Shown: piece after piece, positions 25,871 through 34,427 of the stretch
Position numbering within the stretch: position 1 is the stretch's first letter
How the letters are laid out: the number at the start of each line of letters is the position of its first letter
Source: Streptomyces umbrinus
Lineage (GTDB): Bacteria; Actinomycetota; Actinomycetes; Streptomycetales; Streptomycetaceae
Reading direction: 5' to 3'
DNA: 64,000 nt
Assembly: GCF_030817415.1 (NCBI RefSeq)
Contig: NZ_JAUSZI010000002.1
Coordinates: forward strand, 7,254,001 to 7,318,000
The notes under the pieces: model-generated
Told to the model about the DNA's origin: nothing
Database searches by the model: none
What the model saw: only the letters and a program-made list of their open reading frames with translations
Program-made: the position numbers and the translations under genes

Positions 25871-25989
25871 CCCCTCCCGAGCCGCCGCGCTACGAACCGG
25901 GGCCGGGCGTCGGGAAACTGATGCTGTGGGTGCTGGTGTTCGTGCTGGCCGCCGTGGTGGTCGTCGCGGGCGGCGTGTACTTCGGCTGA
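25867..25989 (+). CDS. 40-residue single-pass membrane peptide
   Basis: Short gene in overlap with the Moco subunit stop (GTGA at 25867-25870). It encodes 40 residues: a Pro-rich cytoplasmic start (MTPPEPPRYEPGPG), then one hydrophobic helix at about 18-36, ending VYFG. Its coupling to the operon and clean membrane segment argue that it is real. It might anchor the oxidase at the membrane (inference). No homologue is recognised. Confidence 0.6.
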   Translation: MTPPEPPRYEPGPGVGKLMLWVLVFVLAAVVVVAGGVYFG

Positions 25990-26292
25990 GGTGGGGTCCG
26001 CCCACGGCTGAGGTGAGGTCCGGATCCGGCCGAGCGCTTCGGGGCCGGATTCTGCCGAGGACTGCTGAGAATCCGCTGGTCACGGCGGTGCCGGGGCGTT
26101 GTCAGTGGTGCCGCGTAATGTTCTGGGCAGTGGGGAGGACCGCTGGGCGGCGGGACATCCTCCACGGGTTCTTCATGCGTTTTCCGTGGGTCTGTCCACG
26201 GGTCCCATACGCGTGTTCCCGTGGAGTTCCCTGAGCGTGCCGCCCGGTCCGGTCCTGCCGGGGGACTGTGAACAACCATGCGCGGGGGAACG
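25990..26292. other. Intergenic region between the oxidase operon and the SUKH-4 gene
   Basis: About 300 bp without a confident gene. It contains a PafBC-type promoter motif (26099-26121) and nested inverted repeats: CCGTGG 26184-26189 with CCACGG 26196-26201, flanked by TCCACGGG 26161-26168 and CCCGTGGA 26218-26225. Confidence 0.6.
26099..26121 (+). promoter_or_regulatory. PafBC/RecA-independent DNA-damage promoter motif
   Basis: TTGTCAGTGGT, six bases, then TAATGT matches the actinobacterial RecA-NDp/PafBC promoter consensus (TTGTCAGTGNC-N6-TANNNT) with the correct spacing; only the last base of the first block differs. It faces the SUKH-4 gene, whose start is 172 nt downstream. Confidence 0.65.
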
Positions 26293-27465
26293 ATGAGCAC
26301 GACGGACGCCGGCATCAAGACGATCACCCTGACCGAGGACGAACTCGACCCGTACGTCACGCACGCGGCGACGCGGCGCTGGCTGGCGGGCCCCGGACTG
26401 CCGGACGACGGCGGCCTGTTGACCTTCGAGGCACTGCGCGCGGACGGCCCCCGGACGGTGGCGGACTCGACCGGGGACCCGGACCTGCTCGCCGAGGACC
26501 TGCGGGACCAGCTGGTGATAGGCGCACTGCGTGGCCCCGCCGACGCCGAGACTGAGTCGGTCCTGCTCGATGGGGCGACGGGCGAGGTCTCCACCACGTA
26601 CTTCTTCCACGACCGCCCCGACCTGATGGACCGTCGCCCGCTCGCGCCCTCGCTCCAGGCGCTCACGGAGTTCGTGGCGGCGACGGAGGAGATGGCGGCC
26701 AGACGCGGCCGGTTCGCCTCCTACGAGGGCCGGTTCGGGCCGAAGACCGTGGCCGCGATGTCACGGCAGTTGCTCGCGGTCTTCGAGGAGGGCACCGGCG
26801 GCGAGATCCCGCCGTTCTGGCGGATGGCCGCGCTGATCCGTCCGCTGGCCCTCGTCGCGGGCCCGCCCGCCGACGAGACCCTGACCTTGGACCTGCCCGA
26901 CCGGCTGCTGGACCAGGAGTTCGGCCAGGGCCGGGTCGTGCGCTTCGAGGACGTCGACTTCCCGGCGGCGCTGGCGCACGAGCCGACCCGCCGCTTCCTG
27001 CGCGACACGGGCCTGCCGGAGGACGGCTTCCTCTTCCAACTGGACACGGACGTCCCGCTGCCGACCCTCGCCGAGTACTACGAGGACGAGCGCCCGGGCG
27101 AGTACACGGCCGCCGAACTCCCCGACGGCTCCGACCACTTGATACGCCTCGGCCACCTCATCGAGGACAACAGCCTGGTCGTCGACGGCTCGACGGGCGC
27201 GGTCCTCAACTGGAGCGAGCCCGAGGCCACCCTGCACGCCCTCAACACGGACGTCTCGACCCTGGCCTTCACCCTCTGGCTGCTCCACCGCGAGAAGGCC
27301 ATCGACGGCACCCTGTCCCACGAACTCACGACGGAGGCCTACGACCAGTTGGCCACGACGATGACGCAGACCCTGTCGACGGTCGACCCCACGGGCACCG
27401 CCTCCCAGGCGGACTGGCACTACTGGACGGAACTGTTCCAGGACGAGGCGGGCGGGGTGCTGTGA
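26293..27465 (+). CDS. Two-domain SUKH-4 family immunity-like protein
   Basis: Protein of 390 residues made of two similar halves. Each half opens with a matching block: ATRRWLAGPGLPDDGGLL near residue 25 and TRRFLRDTGLPEDGFLF near residue 235. Each goes on through a VLLDGATG or LVVDGSTG strand typical of SUKH (SMI1/KNR4) folds. SUKH-4 proteins are usually immunity proteins against polymorphic nucleic-acid-targeting toxins. No toxin or secretion gene is next to it. The ATG at 26293 follows GGGGGAACG; one 15 nt earlier is possible. It lies behind a DNA-damage-type promoter motif. Confidence 0.75.
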   Translation: MSTTDAGIKTITLTEDELDPYVTHAATRRWLAGPGLPDDGGLLTFEALRADGPRTVADSTGDPDLLAEDLRDQLVIGALRGPADAETESVLLDGATGEVSTTYFFHDRPDLMDRRPLAPSLQALTEFVAATEEMAARRGRFASYEGRFGPKTVAAMSRQLLAVFEEGTGGEIPPFWRMAALIRPLALVAGPPADETLTLDLPDRLLDQEFGQGRVVRFEDVDFPAALAHEPTRRFLRDTGLPEDGFLFQLDTDVPLPTLAEYYEDERPGEYTAAELPDGSDHLIRLGHLIEDNSLVVDGSTGAVLNWSEPEATLHALNTDVSTLAFTLWLLHREKAIDGTLSHELTTEAYDQLATTMTQTLSTVDPTGTASQADWHYWTELFQDEAGGVL

Positions 27466-27551
27466 GCCTCCGTGCACGGGGGCGTGCCTCCGCCTGAACC
27501 AGTCGTGTACGGCCGCCGCAGGCGCGTCCTGCGCACGGCCGCCACACACGC

Positions 27552-27587
27552 GTCGGGGCCGGCCGCCTGACAGCGGTCGACCCCGAC
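27552..27587 (-). terminator. Inverted repeat downstream of tRNA-Cys
   Basis: GTCGGGG (27552-27558) pairs with CCCCGAC (27581-27587), with an inner CGGCCGC/GCGG extension. It lies 10 nt beyond the 3' end of the tRNA gene in its direction of transcription. Confidence 0.55.
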
Positions 27588-27596
27588 ACCGAACAG

Positions 27597-27668
27597 AGGC
27601 CGTGGCGGGAATTGAACCCACGTGCCTCGCTTTGCAGGCGAGTCCCTAAGCCACTCGGGCACACGGCC
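27597..27668 (-). tRNA. tRNA-Cys (anticodon GCA)
   Basis: On the - strand the 7-bp acceptor stem GGCCGTG/CACGGCC closes. The anticodon stem CTCGC/GCGAG holds the loop CTGCAAA (anticodon GCA). The T arm has loop TTCAATT. Length is 72 nt with a U discriminator. CCA is not encoded. Confidence 0.93.
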
Positions 27669-27905
27669 AAGCTTGAGTCCGGTGTCGCGGTGACTCGGCC
27701 ACCGGGTGTTCCGGACTCGTTGTGTCGAACGTACGGCGCTGTCGGCAGGGGGCTCAAGGGATGGGGCGGGGCTGCAATGGGACTGCCACACGGCGTTCAT
27801 GAAAGGAGGCGGGGAGGGGTGGGGGAGGGGGGCTGAGGGAGGGGCGGGCGAGGGCGGTCGTACGACCAAGGTCCCGGGGTGGGACCCGTCTTCCGACAGG
27901 GGTCA

Positions 27906-27928
27906 ATGTCAGTGGTGCCCCTTACGCT
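27906..27928 (+). promoter_or_regulatory. PafBC-type promoter motif ahead of an MFS gene
   Basis: ATGTCAGTGGT, six bases, then TACGCT matches the RecA-NDp/PafBC consensus except the first T and the final C of the first block. The -10-like box ends only 7 nt before the ATG at 27936, which predicts a leaderless mRNA. Confidence 0.6.
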
Positions 27929-27935
27929 GACGGGC

Positions 27936-29441
27936 ATGACCACCCTGGAACCGCGCGACATCGGCGTCGCTGAGACCCCGGCCGGCCTGGCCGGGCCTGC
28001 CGACCCGGCCGCCCCCGCGACATCGGCCGCACAGATTCCGGCGACCGATGCCGGCGCCGGTGAGGGTGTCCTCGGGCGTGCCCATCGGGCGCTCAGTATC
28101 GGGATCGTGTCCGTCGTGCTGCTGATCGCCTTCGAGGCGACGGCCGTAGGAACGGCGATGCCGGTGGCGGCGCGGGAGCTGGGCGGGGTCTCGTTGTACG
28201 CGTTCGCGTTCTCCGGGTACTTCACGACGAGCCTGTTCGGGATGGTGCTTGCCGGGCAGTGGTCGGACCGTGCGGGCCCGCTGGGGTCGCTGACGGCGGG
28301 GATCGGGGCGTTCGCGGCGGGGTTGCTGCTGTCGGGGACGGCCGGGGTGATGTGGCTGTTCATCCTCGGGCGGGCCGTGCAGGGGCTCGGCGGCGGGCTG
28401 GTGATCGTCGCGCTGTACGTGGTCGTGGGGCGGGCCTATCCGGAGCGGTTGCGGCCGTCGATCATGGCGGCGTTCGCAGCGAGCTGGGTGATCCCGTCCG
28501 TGGTCGGGCCGCTCGCCTCCGGCGCGGTGACCGAACACCTCGGCTGGCGCTGGGTGTTCGTCGGGATACCGGTCCTCGTCCTCCTGCCGCTGGCGTTCGC
28601 GCTGCCGCAGATACGGCGGCGGGCGTCCGGCCCGGCCGGGGGAGCCGTGGCCTCGCCCTTCGACCGGCGGCGCATCCGGCTGGCGCTGGGCATCTCGCTG
28701 GGCGCCGGGCTGCTGCAGTACGGGGCGCAGGACCTGAGGTGGCTCTCGGTGGTACCGGCCGTGGCGGGGGTCGCCCTCCTGATCCCGGCGGTGCTCGGGC
28801 TGCTGCCCAGAGGGACCTACCTGGCGGCGCGCGGACTGCCGTCCGTCGTGCTGCTGCGCGGGATCGCCGCCGGGTCCTTCATCGCGGCCGAGTCCTTCGT
28901 GCCGCTGATGCTGGTCACCGAGCGGGGGCTGTCGCCGACGCTGGCCGGATTCTCACTGGCGGCGGGCGGGGGCACCTGGGCGCTGGGTTCCTTCGTGCAG
29001 TCCAGGGCGCGCGTGGAACCGTACCGGGACCGGCTGATGATGCTGGGCATGGTCCTGACCGCGGCCGCCATCGCCGCCGCGCCGAGCGTGCTGATCGACG
29101 GGGTGCCGGTGTGGACCGTCGCGGTGGCCTGGGCCTTCGGCTGTTTCGGCATGGGCCTGGTGATCTCCTCCACCAGCGTCCTCCTGCTCCACCTCTCCGC
29201 CCCCGAGGAGGCCGGCACCAACTCCGCCGCCCTCCAGATATCCGACGGCCTCTCGAACGTCCTCCTCCTCGCAGCGGGCGGCGCGGCCTTCGCGGCCCTG
29301 GGCGGCGGCACGGTCACCCATGCCGCCACGAACGCCTCCGGCGGCCATCCGGCCGCCTTCGCCGCGGTGTTCCTGCCGATGGCCGGGGTGGCGCTGGTGG
29401 GGGCCTGGGTGACCACACGGCTGCGGGCGGATTCCTGCTGA
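27936..29441 (+). CDS. MFS drug-efflux-type transporter
   Basis: Major-facilitator exporter of 501 residues with a soluble N-terminus of about 40 residues, then about 14 membrane segments. The motif-A region is GMVLAGQWSDRAGPLG near residue 105. The motif-C-like stretch is SWVIPSVVGPLASG near residue 190. This pattern is typical of DHA2-type drug/proton antiporters; the substrate is unknown. The ATG at 27936 was chosen because a DNA-damage-type promoter (27906-27928) ends just upstream, suggesting leaderless translation. An upstream ATG at 27879 would place the promoter inside the coding region. Confidence 0.85.
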   Translation: MTTLEPRDIGVAETPAGLAGPADPAAPATSAAQIPATDAGAGEGVLGRAHRALSIGIVSVVLLIAFEATAVGTAMPVAARELGGVSLYAFAFSGYFTTSLFGMVLAGQWSDRAGPLGSLTAGIGAFAAGLLLSGTAGVMWLFILGRAVQGLGGGLVIVALYVVVGRAYPERLRPSIMAAFAASWVIPSVVGPLASGAVTEHLGWRWVFVGIPVLVLLPLAFALPQIRRRASGPAGGAVASPFDRRRIRLALGISLGAGLLQYGAQDLRWLSVVPAVAGVALLIPAVLGLLPRGTYLAARGLPSVVLLRGIAAGSFIAAESFVPLMLVTERGLSPTLAGFSLAAGGGTWALGSFVQSRARVEPYRDRLMMLGMVLTAAAIAAAPSVLIDGVPVWTVAVAWAFGCFGMGLVISSTSVLLLHLSAPEEAGTNSAALQISDGLSNVLLLAAGGAAFAALGGGTVTHAATNASGGHPAAFAAVFLPMAGVALVGAWVTTRLRADSC

Positions 29442-29650
29442 CCTGCTGACCCGCTGATCGCGGGGGCGTCGCTTGGCTGACGGACCCGGCGAAGTCTCGC
29501 CCCGCCGACGAGAACAAGCCGCATCCACCCGACCGTGTTCTCTGTGACCTGAGTCCCATCCAAGGGTGACCCCGCGTCGTCCGCGCGTTGACGTGGTCGG
29601 GGCGCCGGTAGGGTGGCCCGGTTGTCATACGCAGCAGATGTCAGCAGCAG

Positions 29651-31501
29651 ATGTCATACGTAGCCGAGCCGCCCAACCACCCCACGGAGACCGTGACTAC
29701 CACCGCCGCCAGTGCCACCTCCTCGCACCACCTGTCACCCGCGTTTCCCGGGCGGGCCCCTTGGGGTACCGCCAGCAAGCTGCGTGCCTGGCAGCAAGGT
29801 GCCATGGAGAAGTACATCCAGGAGCAGCCGCGTGACTTTCTCGCCGTCGCCACACCCGGAGCCGGCAAGACGACCTTCGCGCTGACGCTCGCCTCCTGGC
29901 TGTTGCACCACCATGTCGTGCAGCAGGTGACCGTGGTCGCGCCGACCGAGCATCTGAAGAAGCAGTGGGCGGAGGCGGCCGCGCGGATAGGGATCAAGCT
30001 GGATCCCGAGTACAGCGCGGGGCCGCTCAGCAAGGAGTACCAGGGCGTCGCGGTCACGTACGCAGGTGTCGGCGTGCGGCACATGCTGCACCGCAACCGC
30101 GTCGAGCAGCGCAAGACCCTGGTGATCCTCGACGAGATCCACCACGCCGGTGACAGCAAGTCCTGGGGCGAGGCCTGCCTCGAGGCGTTCGAGCCCGCCA
30201 CCCGCCGGCTCGCGCTCACCGGTACGCCCTTCCGGTCCGACACCAACCCCATCCCCTTCGTCACGTACGAGGAGGGGAACGACGGGATCCGGCGGTCCGC
30301 CGCCGACTACACCTACGGATACGGCAGCGCGCTGGGCGACGGTGTCGTGCGGCCCGTCATCTTCCTCTCCTACAGCGGCAACATGCGCTGGCGTACGAAG
30401 GCGGGGGACGAGATCGCCGCCCGGCTCGGCGAGCCGATGACCAAGGACGCGGTCTCGCAGGCCTGGCGCACCGCCCTCGACCCGCGCGGCGAGTGGATGC
30501 CGAGCGTGCTGCGCGCGGCCGACCAGCGGCTCACGGAGGTCAGGAAGAGCATCCCGGACGCCGGTGCCCTCGTCATCGCCTCCGACCAGGAATCCGCCCG
30601 CGCGTACGCCAAGCTCATCCGTGACATCACCGGCAGCAAGGCCACCCTCGTCCTCTCCGACGACACGGGCGCGTCCAACCGCATCGACGAGTTCAGCCAC
30701 AGCGACGACCGCTGGATGGTCGCCGTCCGCATGGTCTCCGAAGGCGTCGACGTGCCCCGGCTGGCGGTGGGCGTGTACGCGACCACCATCTCCACGCCGC
30801 TCTTCTTCGCCCAGGCCGTCGGCCGTTTCGTACGGTCCAGGCGGCGCGGCGAGACCGCCTCCGTCTTCCTGCCGACCGTCCCCGACCTCCTCACCTTCGC
30901 CAACGAGATGGAGGTCGAGCGCGACCACGCCCTCGACAAGCCCAAGAAGGAGGGCGAGGAGGACCCGTACGCCGAATCCGAGAAGGAGATGGAGGAGGCG
31001 AACAAGGAGCGGGACGAAGAGGACGCAGACACCGGGGAGCAGGAGCAGTTCTCCTTCGAGGCCCTTGAGTCCGAGGCCACCTTCGACCGGGTGCTCTACG
31101 ACGGCGCCGAGTTCGGTATGCAGGCCCACCCGGGCAGTGCGGAGGAGCAGGACTACCTCGGTATTCCGGGGCTCCTCGAACCCGACCAGGTCCAGCTCCT
31201 GCTCCAGAAGCGGCAGGCCCGGCAGATCGCGCACAGCCGCAAGAAGCCGGACGACGAGGCCGACCTTCTCGAACTGCCCGCCGAGCGACGGCCCGTGGTC
31301 TCCCACAAGGAGATGCTGGAGCTCAGGAAGCAGCTCAACACGATGGTCGGCGCGTACGTCCACCAGAGCGGCAAGCCCCATGGTGTGATCCACACCGAGC
31401 TGCGCCGGGTGTGCGGCGGGCCGCCGAGCGCGGAGGCGACGGCCGGGCAACTGCGTCAGCGGATCGCCAAGGTGCAGGAGTGGGCCACCCGTATGCGGTG
31501 A
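29651..31501 (+). CDS. Superfamily-2 DEAD/DEAH-box helicase
   Basis: Helicase of 616 residues. Motif I ATPGAGKTT has its Lys at 73. The DEIHH Walker B is at 161-165. Motif III LTGTPFR is near residue 195. Motif VI AVGRFVRSRRRGET lies near residue 400 in the second RecA-like domain. It resembles the ERCC3/RAD25-type helicases found throughout actinobacteria. A highly acidic insert (about 435-480) and a C-terminal domain of about 130 residues follow. The ATG at 29651 was used, though a GTG at 29693 would remove an unconserved-looking start. A strong hairpin follows. No partner nuclease is adjacent. Confidence 0.87.
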   Translation: MSYVAEPPNHPTETVTTTAASATSSHHLSPAFPGRAPWGTASKLRAWQQGAMEKYIQEQPRDFLAVATPGAGKTTFALTLASWLLHHHVVQQVTVVAPTEHLKKQWAEAAARIGIKLDPEYSAGPLSKEYQGVAVTYAGVGVRHMLHRNRVEQRKTLVILDEIHHAGDSKSWGEACLEAFEPATRRLALTGTPFRSDTNPIPFVTYEEGNDGIRRSAADYTYGYGSALGDGVVRPVIFLSYSGNMRWRTKAGDEIAARLGEPMTKDAVSQAWRTALDPRGEWMPSVLRAADQRLTEVRKSIPDAGALVIASDQESARAYAKLIRDITGSKATLVLSDDTGASNRIDEFSHSDDRWMVAVRMVSEGVDVPRLAVGVYATTISTPLFFAQAVGRFVRSRRRGETASVFLPTVPDLLTFANEMEVERDHALDKPKKEGEEDPYAESEKEMEEANKERDEEDADTGEQEQFSFEALESEATFDRVLYDGAEFGMQAHPGSAEEQDYLGIPGLLEPDQVQLLLQKRQARQIAHSRKKPDDEADLLELPAERRPVVSHKEMLELRKQLNTMVGAYVHQSGKPHGVIHTELRRVCGGPPSAEATAGQLRQRIAKVQEWATRMR

Positions 31502-31899
31502 CCGCGCTCCCGCCCGCCCCGGTAAGTCCACGTGAGCGCCAGTGCCGTCATGGCACCGGCGCTCACGCGTGTGCGCGCTCTGTGCAGGGGTCGTGCACGC
31601 CGAGTGGTGTGCGCTGGACATAGCAGGGCAAAAGCGAACCTAACTCCGGGTAACCGAACCCGGTCCGTACCTGCGAACGCCCGGATTCTGGACGGAGACT
31701 TCCGCTGAGCGAACCAGCTCGCTACTGTCCCGCTACGCACACGCCCCGTGGCAGCGCCGCCGCGGAGCGCAGCCGGTGCCCGCCCGGGAGAGCCCGGGAC
31801 GCTGCCGACCGGCGGCCTCTGACGCGCGTCGCCGATGGGACCGGTGACGCATCCGCCGCGTAGGGGGCCGTCGACTCTCACCACTAAGGAGTGGGCGTC
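31502..31899. other. 398-bp intergenic region ahead of the IclR gene
   Basis: No gene supported. It contains the helicase terminator (31531-31567) and an inverted repeat CCGGGT (31646-31651) with ACCCGG (31658-31663) that could be an autoregulatory operator. The remainder is GC-rich hairpin-forming sequence. Confidence 0.5.
31531..31567 (+). terminator. Terminator after the SF2 helicase
   Basis: CGTGAGCGCC-a-GTGCC (31531-31546) pairs with GGCAC-c-GGCGCTCACG (31552-31567): 15 paired bases with one internal A/C mismatch and a 5-nt loop. Confidence 0.8.
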
Positions 31900-32541
31900 G
31901 TGACCGCGGAAACCTCCCAGACGCTCGACCGGGGACTGCGTGTCCTCAAACTGCTCGCCGACACCGACCACGGTCTGACCGTCACCGAGCTGTCCAACAA
32001 ACTCGGAGTCAACCGGACCGTTGTGTACCGCTTGCTCGCCACGCTGGAACAGCACGCCCTCGTACGCCGTGACCTGGGCGGCCGTGCCCGCGTCGGGCTC
32101 GGCGTGCTGCGGCTCGGACGGCAGGTGCATCCGCTGGTCCGCGAGGCCGCGCTGCCCGCGTTGCGCTCGCTGGCCGAGGACATAGGGGCGACCGCCCATC
32201 TCACGCTGGTCGACGGTGCGGAGGCGCTCGCCGTCGCCGTGGTCGAGCCGACGTGGACCGACTATCACGTGGCCTATCGCGCCGGGTTCCGTCATCCGCT
32301 CGACCGGGGGGCCGCCGGCAAGGCGATCCTCTCCGCGCGGGCCGCTTCCGCGGAGGAGCCGGGGTACACCCTTACTCACGGGGAGCTGGAGGCGGGCGCC
32401 AGTGGGGCGGCTGCGCCGCTGCTCGGGGTGACCGGGGTGGAGGGGAGTGTGGGGGTGGTCATGCTTGCGGATGCTGTGCCTGAGCGGGTGGGGCCGCGTG
32501 TCGTTGACGCGGCCAAGGAAGTGGCTGAGGCGTTGCGTTGA
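31900..32541 (+). CDS. IclR family transcriptional regulator
   Basis: Protein of 213 residues. The winged helix-turn-helix is at about 10-70 (VTELSNKLGVNRTVVYRLLATL). An IclR effector-binding domain follows (about 85-210), with HLTLVDGAEALAVAVVEP and HPLDRGAAGKAIL. The GTG at 31900 is preferred because AAGGAG (31886-31891) sits 8 nt upstream; a GTG at 31891 would overlap that site. IclR regulators bind small organic acids and usually control a neighbouring catabolic operon. The closest candidate target is the amino-acid permease/desuccinylase pair downstream, beyond a repeat array. Confidence 0.87.
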   Translation: MTAETSQTLDRGLRVLKLLADTDHGLTVTELSNKLGVNRTVVYRLLATLEQHALVRRDLGGRARVGLGVLRLGRQVHPLVREAALPALRSLAEDIGATAHLTLVDGAEALAVAVVEPTWTDYHVAYRAGFRHPLDRGAAGKAILSARAASAEEPGYTLTHGELEAGASGAAAPLLGVTGVEGSVGVVMLADAVPERVGPRVVDAAKEVAEALR

Positions 32542-32620
32542 CCTTGGATCGGAGGGTGCGGGGGGTTGGGGGTGCCGTGAGGGAGGTTGTGCGTCGGCTG
32601 CGGGTGGGTGGGGGCTGGTC

Positions 32621-32837
32621 GCGCAGTTCCCCGCGCCCCTGAAAGACTGCGCAGTTCCCCGCGCCCCCAAAGGACGCGCTGGTGCCCGTGCGCCTGAAGA
32701 GTGCGCTGCTCCCCGTGCGGCTGAAGGGCGCGTGGTTCCCCGAGCGCCTAGAGATTGCGCTGCTCCCCTTGCGCCTAACGGGCCCGCCGTTTCCCCGTGC
32801 CCTGAAGAGCGCGCGGATCCCCGCGCTCCTGAGCCCC
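32621..32837. repeat. Eight-unit degenerate 27-bp tandem array
   Basis: Units start at 32621, 32649, 32676, 32703, 32730, 32757, 32784 and 32811. All are 27 bp except the first (28). Unit 1 begins GCGCAGTTCCCCGCGCCCCT, the core of a dispersed intergenic repeat also present at 56597-56641 and 63303-63350. Units diverge progressively to the right (for example GCGCTGCTCCCCGTGCGGCT at unit 4). The surrounding 32542-32972 shows no gene I can support. Confidence 0.85.
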
Positions 32838-32972
32838 GTGTTTCCAGGTCCGTCTCGGCTTTGGCCTTGTGGCCAAAGGTCTGGGTGTGCCTCTGGCTGA
32901 TTCGCTCATCGGACTCCGTCGCGCGCTCTCCATCATCAGGGGCCAGGCAGGGGAACGGTGGAGGGAGTCAGG

Positions 32973-34427
32973 GTGAAGACGGTTGGTGGGCCGCCAGGGG
33001 TGGGGCAGGGGTCAGGGGTCGCCGGGCGGTTGACGCGGCGGCAGGAGGTGGGGGCGCTCGTCGCCGATGCGGCGGACAGTCCGCTCAGGCGGACCATGGG
33101 GCTCGGGCAGCTGACGCTGCTCAGCATCGGTGCCACGCTCGGCACCGGCATCTTCGTCGTCCTCGGGGAGGCGGTGCCGGAGGCCGGTCCGGCCATCGTC
33201 GTCTCGTTCCTCGTCGCAGGGACGACCGCGCTGTTCTCCGCGCTGTCCTACGCCGAGCTGGCCGGCATGATCCCGGGCTCCGGATCCTCGTACAGCTACA
33301 CCTACGCGACGCTCGGCGAACTCGTCGCCTGGGTCTGCGGCTGGTGTCTGATCCTGGAGTACGGGGTGTCGGTGGCCGCGGTCGCCGTCGGCTGGGGCCA
33401 GTACGTCAACGAGCTGCTCGACCTCACCGTCGGCGTCACGCTCCCCGACTCGCTCAGCGCCCCGCCGGGCGACGGTGGCCTGCTGAACATCCCGGCCGCC
33501 TTCATCGTCGTACTCTCCATGGTCGTGCTGCTGCGCGGCGCCCGTGAGAGCGCGGTGGTCAACACGGTCATGGTCGCCGTGAAGGTCGTCGCGCTCGTGA
33601 TGTTCAGCGCGGTCGCCTTCACCGCCTTCCGCGCCGGGAACTTCACCCCGCTGTTCCCGCTGGGTGCGGCCGGTATGAGCGCGGGCGCCGCCTCGCTGTT
33701 CTTCTCGTACATCGGGTTCGACGCCGCGTCGACCGCCGGTGAGGAGGCGAAGAACCCGCAGAGGGACCTGCCGCGGGCCATCATCCTCTCCCTGCTCGTC
33801 GTCACTGCCCTGTACGTCCTCGTCGCCGTCGCCGCACTCGGCGCGATGCCGTGGCAGAAGTTCGAGGGCACGGAGGCGACGCTCAGCCAGGTGCTCGTGC
33901 AGTCCGTGGGCGGGGGCAGCCTGTGGCCGATCCTGCTCTCGATCGGCGCGGTCGTCGCGACGACGAGTGTCGTGCTCACCGTCCAGTACGGGCAGATCCG
34001 CATCCTCTTCGCGATGTCCCGCGACGGGCTCGCACCGCCGCTGTTCGCCAAGATCCACCCGAGGACCGGCGTCCCGCGCGCCAACACGGTCATCGTCTCC
34101 TCCTTCATCGCGGTGCTGGCGGCCCTCGTCCCGCTGGGCGCCCTGGCCGATGCCACGAGCATCGGCACGCTCTTCGCGTTCATGCTGGTCAACCTGGCCG
34201 TGGTCCTGCTGCGCCGCCGCAGCCCGGAGGCGCAGCGCTCCTTCCGCGTCCCGTTCTCGCCGGTCACCCCGCTGCTGGGCGTGGGCTTCTGCGTCTACAT
34301 GCTGTTCAGCCTCGGGCCGGACACCTGGATCGCGTTCGGCGGCTGGATGGCGGTCGGGCTGCTGGTGTACTGGACATACGGGATACGGCACTCGAAGCTC
34401 AACCAGTCGCAGGGGAGCGCCAGTTGA
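32973..34427 (+). CDS. Amino-acid permease (APC superfamily)
   Basis: Permease of 484 residues with about 12 membrane segments. The APC signature is near residue 50 (LSIGATLGTGIFVVLGE), and the FFSYIGFDAASTAGEEAKNP loop (about 245-265) is typical of cationic/general amino-acid transporters. The GTG at 32973 follows GGAGGGAG; a GTG 15 nt upstream is possible. Its stop overlaps the start of the M20 peptidase gene (TTGA), so uptake and hydrolysis are coupled. Given the downstream racemase, the substrate may be a D-amino acid or N-acyl amino acid (inference). Confidence 0.87.
   Translation: MKTVGGPPGVGQGSGVAGRLTRRQEVGALVADAADSPLRRTMGLGQLTLLSIGATLGTGIFVVLGEAVPEAGPAIVVSFLVAGTTALFSALSYAELAGMIPGSGSSYSYTYATLGELVAWVCGWCLILEYGVSVAAVAVGWGQYVNELLDLTVGVTLPDSLSAPPGDGGLLNIPAAFIVVLSMVVLLRGARESAVVNTVMVAVKVVALVMFSAVAFTAFRAGNFTPLFPLGAAGMSAGAASLFFSYIGFDAASTAGEEAKNPQRDLPRAIILSLLVVTALYVLVAVAALGAMPWQKFEGTEATLSQVLVQSVGGGSLWPILLSIGAVVATTSVVLTVQYGQIRILFAMSRDGLAPPLFAKIHPRTGVPRANTVIVSSFIAVLAALVPLGALADATSIGTLFAFMLVNLAVVLLRRRSPEAQRSFRVPFSPVTPLLGVGFCVYMLFSLGPDTWIAFGGWMAVGLLVYWTYGIRHSKLNQSQGSAS

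Noticed and set aside
26130..26234. Leaderless 34-codon frame starting just after the PafBC-type promoter
   Set aside because: Position fits a leaderless start, but the peptide has no recognisable feature and the segment is dominated by inverted repeats.
27597..27668. tRNA-Cys as an integration site for a mobile element
   Set aside because: No integrase gene, no second copy of the tRNA 3' end in the window, and flanking genes look like core chromosome.
32447..33547. Open frame through the 27-bp array encoding a repeated Ala/Pro/Arg peptide
   Set aside because: The unit length is a multiple of three, so any frame stays open. The frame overlaps the end of the IclR gene and the start of the permease in the wrong phase, and lacks a start signal.
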